Below, piece after piece: positions 18,651-27,555 of a DNA stretch of 64,000 nucleotides. The stretch spans positions 41,403 to 105,402 of the forward strand of contig JACOSY010000005.1 of assembly GCA_016178595.1 (NCBI GenBank). The letters run 5' to 3'. Position 1 is the stretch's first letter; each line of letters begins with the position of its first letter. The notes under the pieces are model-generated. The model was not told the origin of the DNA. It made no database searches and saw only the letters and a program-made list of their open reading frames with translations. This DNA is from Ignavibacteria bacterium (GTDB lineage Bacteria > Bacteroidota > Ignavibacteria > UBA10030 > SZUA-254). The translations under genes and the position numbers were made by a program.

Positions 18651-19559
18651 ATGAAGGGAAATACATTCGCGGTATTCTGCATTAGCCTGCTTTTCTCCAT
18701 TCAACTAAGCCATGCCCAACCTGGGCAAGCCGGCTTCACCTTCCTGAAGCTCGGTGTCGGCGGACGGGCGCTTGGAATGGGAGAAGCATATTCTGCTCTC
18801 AGTACCGACCCGAGTGCGACTTATTATAATCCAGCAGGGCTCTCCTTCTCGCAATCCTCACAGATTCTTCTCATGCACAAAGAGTGGCTGCAAGACATCA
18901 CGACCGAATACATCGCTGCTCAGTCGTTCCTCGGAGGTCTGGCTGTCGGAGTCAGCGTCAACGCGACAAACATCAACGACATCGAACTCCGACAGCAACC
19001 GGGTCCACCCCAGGGAACGTTCAATGCACACAATGCCGCTTTCGGACTTTCTTTTTCCTACAAGGTTGATTCATCCTTCAGTATCGGTGTGACAGGCAAA
19101 TATCTTTATGAGAAAATATTAGTAGATGAATCCTCCGGAATCGGAGTGGATCTCGGCGTCCTTTATACAACTCCATGGGATGTTCGTCTTGGTGCATCGC
19201 TCAGCAATATGGGATCGGTGAATGAACTGGATGTGGAATCGTCGAAGTTGCCAACCCTTTTTCGTATCGGTGCAGCGTACATTCATTCCCTTGAAGCGAT
19301 CGACGGCACGATGACGTTCGCTTCCGACCTCGTTTCATCCAGCAACGAAGGCAAAAGTCACATCAACGTTGGGGGCGAGTTGAACTATCATCAGGCTTTC
19401 GCGATCCGTGTCGGATACCAGACAAGTTATGAAGCGCGAAACGTGACAACCGGCCTTGGCTTCAGGTATGGTCTTTTTGCACTCGATTATGCGTTCATTC
19501 CAAGTCGCTACGATCTGGGATCCACGCATACACTTTCCCTGGGAATAGAATTCCAGTAA
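18651..19559 (+). CDS. PorV/PorQ family outer-membrane protein, second copy
   Basis: A 302-residue barrel with signal peptide (MKGNTFAVFCISLLFSIQ...). The mature end QAGFTFLKLGVGGRALGMGE and the motif SATYYNPAGLSF match PorV more closely than the preceding copy does. It begins 12 nt after the upstream stop; the ATG at 18651 is chosen because the signal peptide starts there, although the frame is open to 18552. It ends in an aromatic-rich barrel strand (HTLSLGIEFQ). Confidence 0.88.
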   Translation: MKGNTFAVFCISLLFSIQLSHAQPGQAGFTFLKLGVGGRALGMGEAYSALSTDPSATYYNPAGLSFSQSSQILLMHKEWLQDITTEYIAAQSFLGGLAVGVSVNATNINDIELRQQPGPPQGTFNAHNAAFGLSFSYKVDSSFSIGVTGKYLYEKILVDESSGIGVDLGVLYTTPWDVRLGASLSNMGSVNELDVESSKLPTLFRIGAAYIHSLEAIDGTMTFASDLVSSSNEGKSHINVGGELNYHQAFAIRVGYQTSYEARNVTTGLGFRYGLFALDYAFIPSRYDLGSTHTLSLGIEFQ

Positions 19560-19562
19560 ATT

Positions 19563-19597
19563 GCGCCGAAAACGATTTTGGCATGGCGGTTTTTTTC
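19563..19597 (+). terminator. Probable rho-independent terminator after the secretion operon
   Basis: GCC-AAAA pairs with TTTTGGC around a CGA loop, with one bulged G, and a run of seven T follows seven nt later. The stem is imperfect. Confidence 0.5.
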
Positions 19598-19649
19598 TCA
19601 ACATTTCGTATATTGTAGTCGATAGGGACTACAAAAAGGATCAGCCGCA

Positions 19650-20198
19650 ATGAAAACGTTCTTTCAAACGATACTCGTTCTGCTCATCGCAGTAGCAGCA
19701 AGCTACGCAGGTGATCCACCCGATAGCAGTAAAGCAAAAGCGGAGCTGCCGTGGAAACCGTTTACGGACGGTTTTGCAGAAGCGAAGAAGAATGACAAGA
19801 AGATCATGCTTGATATCTACACCGACTGGTGCGGCTGGTGCAAGCGCCTTGATGCGAACGTCTACTCCGACCCTGACGTGGCTGCATACCTGAAGGCACA
19901 CTACGTTTCCGTGAAGTTGAATGCTGAATCCAAAACGCAGGTTACGTACAAAGATACGGCATATTCACAGGTCGGATTTGCACAAGCACTCGGTGTGACA
20001 GGCTATCCAACGATCGCATTTTTTGATTCGCACGGCGATTTTATCACGAAGCTCGGTGGATACGTTGGACCCGAACGCTTTCTTCCAATTGTCAAATTTA
20101 TCGGTGAGGACTACTACAAGAAGATGTCGTGGGACGACTATCAGAAACAGTTGTCTCAGAAACAGGCGGACCAGCAGAAAGTCGACAAGAAGAACTAA
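19650..20198 (+). CDS. Secreted thioredoxin-fold protein (CGWC)
   Basis: A 182-residue protein with signal peptide (1-20, ending SYAG) and a thioredoxin-7/DUF255-like domain. The redox-active motif is DWCGWCKRLD, and the cis-proline is in GVTGYPTIAFFD. It probably reduces or isomerises periplasmic disulfides. The leader contains an 8-bp hairpin (TTGTAGTC with GACTACAA, 19614-19635) just before an AAAAAGGA ribosome site. A terminator follows the gene, so it is monocistronic. Confidence 0.88.
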   Translation: MKTFFQTILVLLIAVAASYAGDPPDSSKAKAELPWKPFTDGFAEAKKNDKKIMLDIYTDWCGWCKRLDANVYSDPDVAAYLKAHYVSVKLNAESKTQVTYKDTAYSQVGFAQALGVTGYPTIAFFDSHGDFITKLGGYVGPERFLPIVKFIGEDYYKKMSWDDYQKQLSQKQADQQKVDKKN

Positions 20199-20224
20199 TC
20201 CTTGTCAAGTAAGTGAAAACAAGA

Positions 20225-20255
20225 AGCCTCCCGATGACGGAGGCTTTTTGTTTTT
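20225..20255 (+). terminator. Rho-independent terminator after the thioredoxin-like gene
   Basis: AGCCTCC and GGAGGCT form a perfect seven-pair stem with a seven-nt loop, followed by TTTTTGTTTTT. Confidence 0.85.
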
Positions 20256-20278
20256 GGAATAATTGACGATATGCGAGT

Positions 20279-20821
20279 CTATCGAGACTGTAGTCGTTGC
20301 AGACTTGCCAATGCATCCTCAACATGCTTGCTCATATTGACCTCATGGTGAATGACTGCACCGATTATTCCTCCCTTATCGATGACATACGTCACGCGCT
20401 TCGTGACAGGCAGGAGTCCACCAAGCCATCGGGATCCATATTCTCTCATGATAGTTCGATCGGGATCGCTGAGAAGTGTGAAGGGGAGATTGTACGACGC
20501 AGCAAACATACTGTGCGAGTAGCGATCGTCTGCGCTTACGCCGAGGACGACAGCATCAAGCTTCTGCAGTTCGGCGTAGTTGTCTCTGAGCGTGCATGCT
20601 TGCTCGGTGCATCCGGCCGTGTAATCTTTTGGGTAGAAATAGAGAACGATGTTTTTTCGTCCATGGAAGTCACTCAACCTGATCCGCTCCCCCGCTTGTG
20701 TGAGTGCTGAGAAATCCGGTGCACGATCGCCGACATGCAACATAAAGATTTTTTCTTCAAGGACGAACAGTAGAACAAGCAGCGCAACGATACAACCGGA
20801 CGCGAGCGCGATGGTTTTCAT
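20279..20821 (-). CDS. Membrane-anchored peroxiredoxin (BCP/PrxQ type)
   Basis: A 180-residue thiol peroxidase. An N-terminal hydrophobic segment (ASGCIVALLVLLFVLEE) tethers or exports it, unlike cytosolic BCP. YTAGCTEQACTLRD contains the peroxidatic cysteine and, five residues on, a resolving cysteine, the PrxQ arrangement; the conserved arginine follows further on. It reduces hydroperoxides, presumably at the periplasmic face. It lies two nt downstream of a glycosyltransferase gene and is probably the last cistron of that operon. Confidence 0.9.
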   Translation of the reverse strand: MKTIALASGCIVALLVLLFVLEEKIFMLHVGDRAPDFSALTQAGERIRLSDFHGRKNIVLYFYPKDYTAGCTEQACTLRDNYAELQKLDAVVLGVSADDRYSHSMFAASYNLPFTLLSDPDRTIMREYGSRWLGGLLPVTKRVTYVIDKGGIIGAVIHHEVNMSKHVEDALASLQRLQSR

Positions 20822-20823
20822 GC

Positions 20824-21996
20824 CTACGTCATGGCCGGAGTACTTCGGTGCGCATGTTTCTTCAAACGGAATTCATCGACTGCGGAGAGAATGCGATCCA
20901 GGTCGATCATCTGGATGCACTCAAGATTATACGGGCATTCCTTTTTCCAACAAGGCGAGCATACCAAACCCTCGGGAATCACTTTTACACCACGGTTAAA
21001 CAAATCGATCTCTTGTGGACAGCTCACGCCGAACCAGGCAATGACATACTTCCGTAAGCCGATCGCTATGTGCATCCCGAAAGAATCGCCCGAGATGATA
21101 ACATCGCAAAGGTTCTCATAGCAGATCCCCCTGCGAACACCTTCGGTCGTCGGTGTGCTCATAACTTTGCCGCCAACGCATCTGGCAATTTCGGCATTCC
21201 GCTCCGTATCTTCCGGACCGCCAAGGAGGAGAAGCTGAAGATCATTCCGCCGTGAAAGCTCTTCGATAAGGACGACGTGCTGGTTAACCGTCATTTTCTT
21301 GTTCGGATAGAGGAGTGAACAACCCGTGTTGAATCCGACAATCGTTGGTGCCGTGATGCCTGCTTCTCGCCGATAATTGTGGCAATACAATTCCTCTTCT
21401 GTTGTCAAGTTGAGCATGTAAGGATCGCGCCGATACTCAAGCCCCATCGCTTCAGTGAGAAGTTGTGCGTTCGATTTCTGGTTTACTCTGAATTTCAGAT
21501 GATCATCCAGACCGAGCCTGTAATTGTACTCCGCCTCGGGATTAAGCGGGATGATAACACCGTTGTCATTCATGCCGTATCCGAGCTTCATTCCGGCATT
21601 CGTTGACATCGTGAATGCGCCCGCATGGACGGACTTGTCAATGTTCATGACAACATCGAAACACATCCCTTGCAGCTTCAGCCAGCTCGCCGGCTCCCAG
21701 ACGTATACATGTTCGATCATGGGATTGTTATCCAGCAGACGGCATGCATTGGGCAGCGTAATCCATGAAATCGTGCTTTGCGGATATTTCCGTTTGATGG
21801 CGGGAAGAAGCGTCGTTGTCACCAGCACATTTCCCATCGCTTCGAGATTGACGATGAGAATGCGTGTTCCGTATGGTTGCGGATCAGCACACTCGTCGAG
21901 GCAGTTCGTTTCAGGAAAGCACGGCTTGTACCCGGCGAAGTGCTTGCAGTCGGGAATAGCCAACGGCTGTTTGTTGTTAGTCGGCAGATCGCTCAT
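20824..21996 (-). CDS. Glycosyltransferase family 9 protein with two cysteine clusters
   Basis: A 390-residue GT-B enzyme related to LPS heptosyltransferases. The core starts at TRILIVNLEAMGNVLVTTTL and includes the GT9 donor-site region (VIISGDSFGMHIAIGL). Unusual features are four cysteines before the core (CKHFAGYKPCFPETNCLDEC) and four near the C-terminus (CSPCWKKECPYNLEC), suggesting a bound metal or disulfides. The ATG at 21996 overlaps the upstream gene by 20 nt; the frame is open to 22119. It presumably adds a sugar to a surface glycan; the exact sugar is unknown. Confidence 0.82.
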   Translation of the reverse strand: MSDLPTNNKQPLAIPDCKHFAGYKPCFPETNCLDECADPQPYGTRILIVNLEAMGNVLVTTTLLPAIKRKYPQSTISWITLPNACRLLDNNPMIEHVYVWEPASWLKLQGMCFDVVMNIDKSVHAGAFTMSTNAGMKLGYGMNDNGVIIPLNPEAEYNYRLGLDDHLKFRVNQKSNAQLLTEAMGLEYRRDPYMLNLTTEEELYCHNYRREAGITAPTIVGFNTGCSLLYPNKKMTVNQHVVLIEELSRRNDLQLLLLGGPEDTERNAEIARCVGGKVMSTPTTEGVRRGICYENLCDVIISGDSFGMHIAIGLRKYVIAWFGVSCPQEIDLFNRGVKVIPEGLVCSPCWKKECPYNLECIQMIDLDRILSAVDEFRLKKHAHRSTPAMT

Positions 21997-23032
21997 GCTG
22001 GTAGTTTGGAAGAAGAGAATAGGCATCACATAATTGCTTGAAGGCATGGAAGACATCATTGACTGATAACTCTTCCATACACGGGTTTCCGATGGGACAT
22101 GTGGTATAATTACATCCAAGACAAACGAGCTTCGAGTTCCGGGCTACGATCGATTTCTCATTGACAGGTCCTTGAAGCTCAGGAACCGTCGGACCGAAAA
22201 TCGCAACGACCGGTGTTCCCAGCGTCGATGCGATGTGCATTGGGCCGGAGTCGTTCGTTACCATCACCGAGCAAGCCTCGAGAATTGCTCCGAGCTGCTT
22301 CAACGATGCCGGCGGGATAAGCATCGCCGGTTCTGACATGGAAGATGCGATTTCATCAGCCAGGTCTTGCTCGCCGGGTCCCCACGTGATGAGAACTTTT
22401 GCACCGAATGTGCGCGCAATGCGATTGCCCAGCTCGGCAAAGTGGCGCGATGGCCAGCGCTTTGTATACCAGCCGCCGCCTGGATTCAGTGCAACGACGA
22501 ACGCATGGTCAAGGCCATTCCGGTAGAAGAAATCATTTGCAAACGCGCGATCATGGTCCCCGATCGGAAAAAAGAGAGACCGATCAACGATGGGAATTCC
22601 GATTGCATCGAGGGCATCGAGATTAAATTGTACGTTGTGGATTTTTCCGCCGCGTGGCTCTATCACGCTGTTGTAACAATGCTGCCGCCACGTAAATCGA
22701 TACCCCACCCGGTACCGTGCGCCGCTTGTCAGCGCAACGATGGCACTCCGCGGATTGCCGAAGAGATCAATGACGAGATCGTACTGACGGCGCCGAACGA
22801 GCATGGGCAAGTTTATACTGCTCTGCGTCTTACTATCGAAGACCAAAACGGTATCAATGGCTGGGTTTCCCTCAACCGCGTTCTTGCTTGGATTCTCCGT
22901 TAGAAAATCAATGCAGGCGTCTGGGAATGCCGCGCGGAGATTCTTCAGCACGACGGTGGAGAGAAGGACGTCGCCGATCGCTCGAAGTTTGATCACGAGA
23001 ATGTTGTGAACGTGAGAGTGCTCGATTTTCAT
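21977..23032 (-). CDS. Lipopolysaccharide heptosyltransferase-like glycosyltransferase (GT9)
   Basis: A 351-residue GT9 enzyme close to WaaF/RfaF. It contains ILVIKLRAIGDVLLSTVVL at the N-terminus, LNPGGGWYTKRWPSRHFAEL in the middle and VTNDSGPMHIASTLGTPVVA in the nucleotide-sugar domain, all typical of heptosyltransferases. With rfaE1/rfaE2 in the same window it supports a heptose-containing LPS core. A C-terminal cluster LVCLGCNYTTCPIGNPC is commonly seen in this branch. It heads a three-gene operon. Confidence 0.88.
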   Translation of the reverse strand: MKIEHSHVHNILVIKLRAIGDVLLSTVVLKNLRAAFPDACIDFLTENPSKNAVEGNPAIDTVLVFDSKTQSSINLPMLVRRRQYDLVIDLFGNPRSAIVALTSGARYRVGYRFTWRQHCYNSVIEPRGGKIHNVQFNLDALDAIGIPIVDRSLFFPIGDHDRAFANDFFYRNGLDHAFVVALNPGGGWYTKRWPSRHFAELGNRIARTFGAKVLITWGPGEQDLADEIASSMSEPAMLIPPASLKQLGAILEACSVMVTNDSGPMHIASTLGTPVVAIFGPTVPELQGPVNEKSIVARNSKLVCLGCNYTTCPIGNPCMEELSVNDVFHAFKQLCDAYSLLPNYQHERSAD

Positions 23033-23059
23033 GCAGATGCAGAGACCTGATTCGTCATC

Positions 23060-23088
23060 AATATAGAGAATCCGGTTCTGGTATTCAA
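23060..23088 (-). promoter_or_regulatory. Promoter of the GT9-GT9-peroxiredoxin operon
   Basis: Minus strand: TTGAAT, 17 nt, TATATT. The leader before the ATG at 23032 would be about 20 nt. Confidence 0.65.
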
Positions 23089-23100
23089 ACGATCACTTCT

Positions 23101-24534
23101 CTACAATGATATTGCCGGAACCTGTACCACGTCATGTGCAAGTTCTTCGAAGACGCGTCCGTCCGCCGCCGCTGTAAAGAACTCTTCGTGCAGTTTTTGC
23201 ACCAGATCGTGAATCACTGCATCATCCACAACCAGTGAAATGCTCGACTTTGAGGCACCGTAAGACACGAACGAGATCGGGAATCCGCTCACGGCCCGAA
23301 AAAGCCGGGAGAGGAGATCCGATGATTCATACATATTCCTCCCGACCACACAAAGAATTCCTTTCTCACTCTTCGTTGCAATCGTGCCGACTGCGCCAAG
23401 ATCATTCAACAGTCCTTCAATAACATCCTTGCCATCAACGACGAGAGCAACAGTATATTCGCTTGTACCGGTAAGAAGAGTGCGCACGCCATATTTCGTC
23501 AAGACGCTGTAAATATGTTCCCAGAAAATGTATTGGCTGTAACGTTTCCGTGGCGTTAATTCAAGAAGCGTCAGATTTCGTTTGAAGGCAATCGATTTCA
23601 CGAGTATCCCAAAGTCGGACGGCAGATCGTGTGTTATCATTGTCCCTGATTCTTTCGGTCGTCTCGAATTAAAAATGTGGATTGGAATTTTGCGTTCAAG
23701 GGCAGGAAGCATCGTGTGAGGGTGTAAAATTTTTGCACCAAAGTAGGCAAGTTCAAACGCTTCTTCAAAGGAGAGTGCTTTCACTTTCTTTGGGGTACGA
23801 ACAACGCGTGGATCCGCCGTGAGGACACCATCGACATCGGTCCAGATCTGAATGTCATCCACACGCAGTGCTGCGCCGATGATCGAAGCGGAAAAATCAG
23901 AGCTTTCCCGGCCCATCGTTGTGCGGTGGCCGGATGAGGCCACACCAAGGAAGCCTTGTGTCACCGGTACAACTCCTTGTTGCACAAGCGGCCGAACGAT
24001 TTCGTCGAGTCGCGCTTCCACCATATCCATAACCGGCAAGGCGGAGGTATAATTATCATCGGTAAGCATAAAGTTCTTCGAATCGACCCATTGTGCATTA
24101 ACGCCATGTTCCTGGAGTGCCGCCGCAACAAGGTGCGATGATGAAAGCTCCCCGTATGCGTAAAAGGAATCGAGCGTTCGCGGAGTCAGTTCCCTGAGAA
24201 TGGCAACCCCTTGCACCAACTCTTCCAGTTCCTTGAGTGATGTGGTCATGATGTTACTCAACTCTACGTGCCGCTGACGATCTTTCACGAGCTCATCCAG
24301 GATTGCATGGTGTCGCTCGAAAAGCGAGAGAAGTGTATCGCGTGCTTCGCCGGGTTTCCCTTCTGCTGCGAGGTTTCCCGCACGTTCGAGCATATTCGTG
24401 GCTTGCGCTATGGCTGAGATCACGACAATGGGGTTTCGATCGCGATGACGCGAGATAATCTCTACAATATTCGCCATGGCTCGAGCATCATGGCTCGATG
24501 TGCCGCCGAATTTCATGACAATCATGTCGGGCAT
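23101..24534 (-). CDS. lysC: Aspartate kinase
   Basis: It phosphorylates aspartate, the first step toward lysine, threonine and methionine. The 477-residue chain has an amino-acid-kinase domain (about 1-290) starting MIVMKFGGTS, with SFYAYGELSS and TMGRESSDFSASI as active-site segments, and two C-terminal ACT domains (about 305-460) for feedback control. It is monofunctional, with no homoserine dehydrogenase part. AAAGGAG lies six nt before the ATG. Confidence 0.95.
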   Translation of the reverse strand: MPDMIVMKFGGTSSHDARAMANIVEIISRHRDRNPIVVISAIAQATNMLERAGNLAAEGKPGEARDTLLSLFERHHAILDELVKDRQRHVELSNIMTTSLKELEELVQGVAILRELTPRTLDSFYAYGELSSSHLVAAALQEHGVNAQWVDSKNFMLTDDNYTSALPVMDMVEARLDEIVRPLVQQGVVPVTQGFLGVASSGHRTTMGRESSDFSASIIGAALRVDDIQIWTDVDGVLTADPRVVRTPKKVKALSFEEAFELAYFGAKILHPHTMLPALERKIPIHIFNSRRPKESGTMITHDLPSDFGILVKSIAFKRNLTLLELTPRKRYSQYIFWEHIYSVLTKYGVRTLLTGTSEYTVALVVDGKDVIEGLLNDLGAVGTIATKSEKGILCVVGRNMYESSDLLSRLFRAVSGFPISFVSYGASKSSISLVVDDAVIHDLVQKLHEEFFTAAADGRVFEELAHDVVQVPAISL

Positions 24535-24571
24535 ATTGCTCCTTTCAAAGGGAATTCGGATACGTCATTTG

Positions 24572-24600
24572 AATATAACAATGACAAGACCGAGCCGCAA
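24572..24600 (-). promoter_or_regulatory. Promoter of lysC
   Basis: Minus strand: TTGCGG, 17 nt, TATATT, about 30 nt before the lysC ribosome site. Confidence 0.6.
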
Positions 24601-24650
24601 CCCATGGATTGAATCCGCGCGGGTGCATTCAGCATAAAGAGGGGAAGAGG

Positions 24651-24821
24651 TTACCTGCCGGTGTGCGTAGGAATGTTGGAATGCTTATTCTGTTGGGCTT
24701 GCTGATGAAGAAATTTCTCGCGCCGCCGCTTGTTGATCAATCCAACGAGGTAGAGAATGACAATAAGAACGAAGATACCAATAATGGCGACATTCCACCG
24801 AAAGAATTCTAAGACCTGCAT
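24651..24821 (-). CDS. Small membrane protein, 56 residues
   Basis: A short gene below the usual length cut-off. It starts MQVLEFFRWN, has one strong membrane helix (VAIIGIFVLIVILYLVGLI) and a basic, glutamine-rich cytoplasmic tail (NKRRREKFLHQQAQQNK). The hydropathy, the positive-inside charge directly after the helix, and the position filling the gap between two same-strand genes support it being real. There is no clear ribosome site. No family is recognised. Confidence 0.6.
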   Translation of the reverse strand: MQVLEFFRWNVAIIGIFVLIVILYLVGLINKRRREKFLHQQAQQNKHSNIPTHTGR

Positions 24822-24917
24822 GCTCTAGACTCGCTTTCCCATCCTACGTCGAAATCGTTACTCATGCACAGGCTCCCCAGTTCCCATCGTATACGAGACC
24901 GGGAAACATTTGTTCAT

Positions 24918-26399
24918 TCATTGAAGCGCGGAACCGGTTTTCTTCGACCGAGGAATCCTTTTACGTCCCCGTTCTCCTGGTAACTTCAGCGGTGCGGAAA
25001 CATTCCGAGCCATCTCTCGACCAACATGAGATACAACTGCTTGCGCGAGACCGTGCTGATGTTTATTCAGCTCCCAAAACAAACGGGCATTTTCCAGTGC
25101 AACGGTCGTAGCATCGGCGAAAGACTTGACGATCAAGGCTTCTTCTTCAATAAACTCCGGATCGCTGTTGCGCGCAACAACCAATACTCCAAAAATCGAC
25201 CCGCGCCCCTGCAAAGGAACAGCTATGAAGTGTTCTCGATCAGGTTTCATTCCTTCCGGATATTTTGACCGTGGATCGAGTTGGGCGTTGTTTGCAAGCA
25301 CCATCCTGCCAGAGATTGCCGCCGCACCGATAATTCCTTCACCCAATGGCAGCGGAAACTTTGCAAGTCTCCGTGAAAACTGTGTTTGTTTTGAAAGCGT
25401 GTGCGGCAATAAGCTTTCATGATCGGAGTCATAGACGTAAATGCCCGCGAGATCATGCTGTACAAGCTTTTTTATTCCTGCGACGACCGAACGAAAGATG
25501 CGCCCTATGTCCGTATTCTTTAAGACCAGAGAATTCACGGCTTCGAGTGTTTGAAGTCTCTCTGCTTTTCGCTGGACGTCACTGATCAGCCGTTGCATCC
25601 GTTCATTGGTACGGCGGAGTTCCTCGACATACTGGACGTCGGTGATGTCCCGGGCTGTGATAACCATGCCTGAGATGCTTCCCGAAATATCCTTCATCGG
25701 CGAGAATGCAAGACTGACAACTAATGTCGATTCATCGTGTCGATGCCAGGAAATCGTGTAATTCTTTAGCTTCCCCTCTTTCAAGAGGATACGAAAACCA
25801 TAACGAAGCTTTCGGTGATCGACCTGATCGACCCATGGATAGGGCGGTTGGACGCCGATGATTTCTTCTCTGCAATAGCCAAGCATCCGGCAATGAGCCT
25901 CGTTACACATAACAATCTTCCCTTGCGCATCGCAGACACAGACAGCGTCTTCCATCGACTCGATGACGGTCAGCAGATGACCATCTGATTCCCACTGATG
26001 CTGCCCAAGCAGCCGACGATCGCTTAAGTCTCGGCCGATTCCAATTCTTCCGGCAATCTTACCGTCGTCGTCGTAAAATGCGTATATCTTTGTGTCGATC
26101 CATAATGGAGTGCCATTTTTTCTTCTCAACTCGATCTCACCAGACCATCGTCCGTGTTTTTGAATACCCTGGAGAATTCTTGAGATGTACTTCGCTTGAT
26201 TCTCTTTCGAGTACAATGCGGCGATATTCTTTCCGAGCAATTCACCATGCTGGAATCCGGTTTTCTCGCACGCACTATGATTCGCAAACACGATGCGCCG
26301 CTTCTGGTCCGCAACAATAATAACGTCGCTTGCGCTGTGAATGACATTGAAGAGTAACTGAGGGGGGACCGGGAGCAACTGTTGTTGATTCTTCTTCAT
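24918..26399 (-). CDS. PAS-PAS-GAF sensory protein without an output domain
   Basis: A 493-residue soluble sensor. PAS 1 spans about 15-130 (SASDVIIVADQKRRIVFANH), PAS 2 about 140-260 (VCVCDAQGKIVMCNEAHCRM), a coiled linker about 260-285, and a GAF domain about 285-435 (PLGEGIIGAAAISGRMVLAN). After the GAF there are only about 60 basic residues and no histidine kinase, GGDEF or PP2C domain. It may act on a separate partner through protein contact. The stop codon is real, with a further 97 nt before the next gene. Confidence 0.82.
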   Translation of the reverse strand: MKKNQQQLLPVPPQLLFNVIHSASDVIIVADQKRRIVFANHSACEKTGFQHGELLGKNIAALYSKENQAKYISRILQGIQKHGRWSGEIELRRKNGTPLWIDTKIYAFYDDDGKIAGRIGIGRDLSDRRLLGQHQWESDGHLLTVIESMEDAVCVCDAQGKIVMCNEAHCRMLGYCREEIIGVQPPYPWVDQVDHRKLRYGFRILLKEGKLKNYTISWHRHDESTLVVSLAFSPMKDISGSISGMVITARDITDVQYVEELRRTNERMQRLISDVQRKAERLQTLEAVNSLVLKNTDIGRIFRSVVAGIKKLVQHDLAGIYVYDSDHESLLPHTLSKQTQFSRRLAKFPLPLGEGIIGAAAISGRMVLANNAQLDPRSKYPEGMKPDREHFIAVPLQGRGSIFGVLVVARNSDPEFIEEEALIVKSFADATTVALENARLFWELNKHQHGLAQAVVSHVGREMARNVSAPLKLPGERGRKRIPRSKKTGSALQ

Positions 26400-26589
26400 G
26401 GGTACTCGGGATTCTGATCACAACGAGAGTGGGTCAACGGATACGCGTGCAAGAAAAAGGCAACGACATTTTTCTTTACCGTGCAAGGGCGAAATAATCT
26501 TCAACAAACCACAGCCTGATTCGACGGAGGAGGTTTATGAATTTCTATCGTTATCCGGCGAACAGCATTCTCTACGGTTTCCGTGCGTG

Positions 26590-26892
26590 TTATTTCTTTT
26601 TACATTCTTTCGCAGTAGTACCCACTAGAGAGTCTTTCTTATGTGTTATCTGGGCACTAACAGGAGCGCGATCTTTGTTGATGGGAATCCACTCGTTCCA
26701 CTGTTCGGGAACATCTGCTTCGGCAAATATCGCTTCGACAGGACACTCGGGAATACATGCGCCGCAATCGATGCATTCGTCGGCGTGAATGTAGAGCATG
26801 TGCTCATCTTCGTAGAAGCAGTCGACAGGACACACTTCGACACAATCGGTAAACTTACAGTCAAAGCAGGGTTCGCACACAATATACGTCAT
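26590..26892 (-). CDS. fdxA: Seven-iron ferredoxin (FdxA type)
   Basis: A 100-residue electron carrier with two clusters. The first binding segment, [17 protein letters not shown], is the 3Fe-4S/4Fe-4S arrangement of FdxA, and the second is [12 protein letters not shown]. The tail with [12 protein letters not shown] is also family-typical. GAGGAAT precedes the ATG. The redox partner is not encoded beside it. Confidence 0.93.
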   Translation of the reverse strand: MTYIVCEPCFDCKFTDCVEVCPVDCFYEDEHMLYIHADECIDCGACIPECPVEAIFAEADVPEQWNEWIPINKDRAPVSAQITHKKDSLVGTTAKECKKK

Positions 26893-26936
26893 GATGATTC
26901 CTCGAGAACGTGCAAGAACAAGTGAACTGATGAATA

Positions 26937-26965
26937 TATGTACGCACTAATTCCTAAAATGTCAA
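26937..26965 (-). promoter_or_regulatory. Promoter of the ferredoxin gene
   Basis: Minus strand: TTGACA, 17 nt, TACATA. The -35 box overlaps the end of the upstream AhpD-like gene. Confidence 0.6.
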
Positions 26966-27339
26966 GTCGTGGATTTTGCAGTTTCGGTCTTTGTCGATGT
27001 TTCATGAAGTTCATCCAGGAATGCTACGGCACGCCGCAAGTGTGGAATGACAATCGATCCTCCGACCGTCAATGCAACACTGAAAGTTTCAAACATTTCT
27101 TCGTCTGTTACACCTTCCTGTTTGCATTGCATGACGTGATAGGCAATGCAATCATCGCACCGTAATACCATCGAGGCGACAAGCCCCAGCATCTCTTTTG
27201 TTTTGGCATTCAGTTTTCCGGGTTCGTAGGTAAGCGTGTCGACTCCGAAAAAACGTTTGATGGCGCGATTATCGGCACTCAGAATGCGATCGTTCATCTT
27301 CGTACGGAAAGACTGAAATTCTTCTACTCTATTGCCCAT
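26962..27339 (-). CDS. Carboxymuconolactone decarboxylase / AhpD-like protein
   Basis: A 125-residue all-helical protein of the CMD/AhpD fold. The active pair CDDC followed by a histidine (RCDDCIAYHV) fits the alkylhydroperoxidase-D-like group, which uses the two cysteines for thiol redox chemistry. AHPD proteins trimerise. Substrate is unknown. Confidence 0.88.
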   Translation of the reverse strand: MGNRVEEFQSFRTKMNDRILSADNRAIKRFFGVDTLTYEPGKLNAKTKEMLGLVASMVLRCDDCIAYHVMQCKQEGVTDEEMFETFSVALTVGGSIVIPHLRRAVAFLDELHETSTKTETAKSTT

Positions 27340-27482
27340 AGAAGATCGCTCTCAATGTAATATGATGATATGGTGATACATAGAATGAGGTAAACTTGTA
27401 ACAACAACTGGTGAGGAGAATTGTACTGAATCGACCCATTCTTTTCCCTGTATCTCTCGTATACAAGGATCAACCGCAATTG

Positions 27483-27555
27483 TGGAGCTGAAGGGGATCG
27501 AACCCTCGACCTCGTGAATGCCATTCACGCGCTCTCCCAACTGAGCTACAGCCCC
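27483..27555 (-). tRNA. tRNA-Ala (anticodon GGC)
   Basis: 73 nt folding into a full cloverleaf: acceptor GGGGCTG/CAGCTCC, D arm GCTC/GAGC, anticodon stem CGTGA/TCACG with loop ATGGCAT (anticodon GGC), T arm GAGGG-TTCGATC-CCCTT, discriminator A. The 3' CCA is not encoded, as the next bases are CA. Confidence 0.97.

Noticed and set aside
26537..26788. Plus-strand 83-codon frame with a strong GGAGGAGG site
   Set aside because: Most of it is antisense to the ferredoxin gene and the predicted peptide looks like a shadow. The ribosome-like site may be chance.
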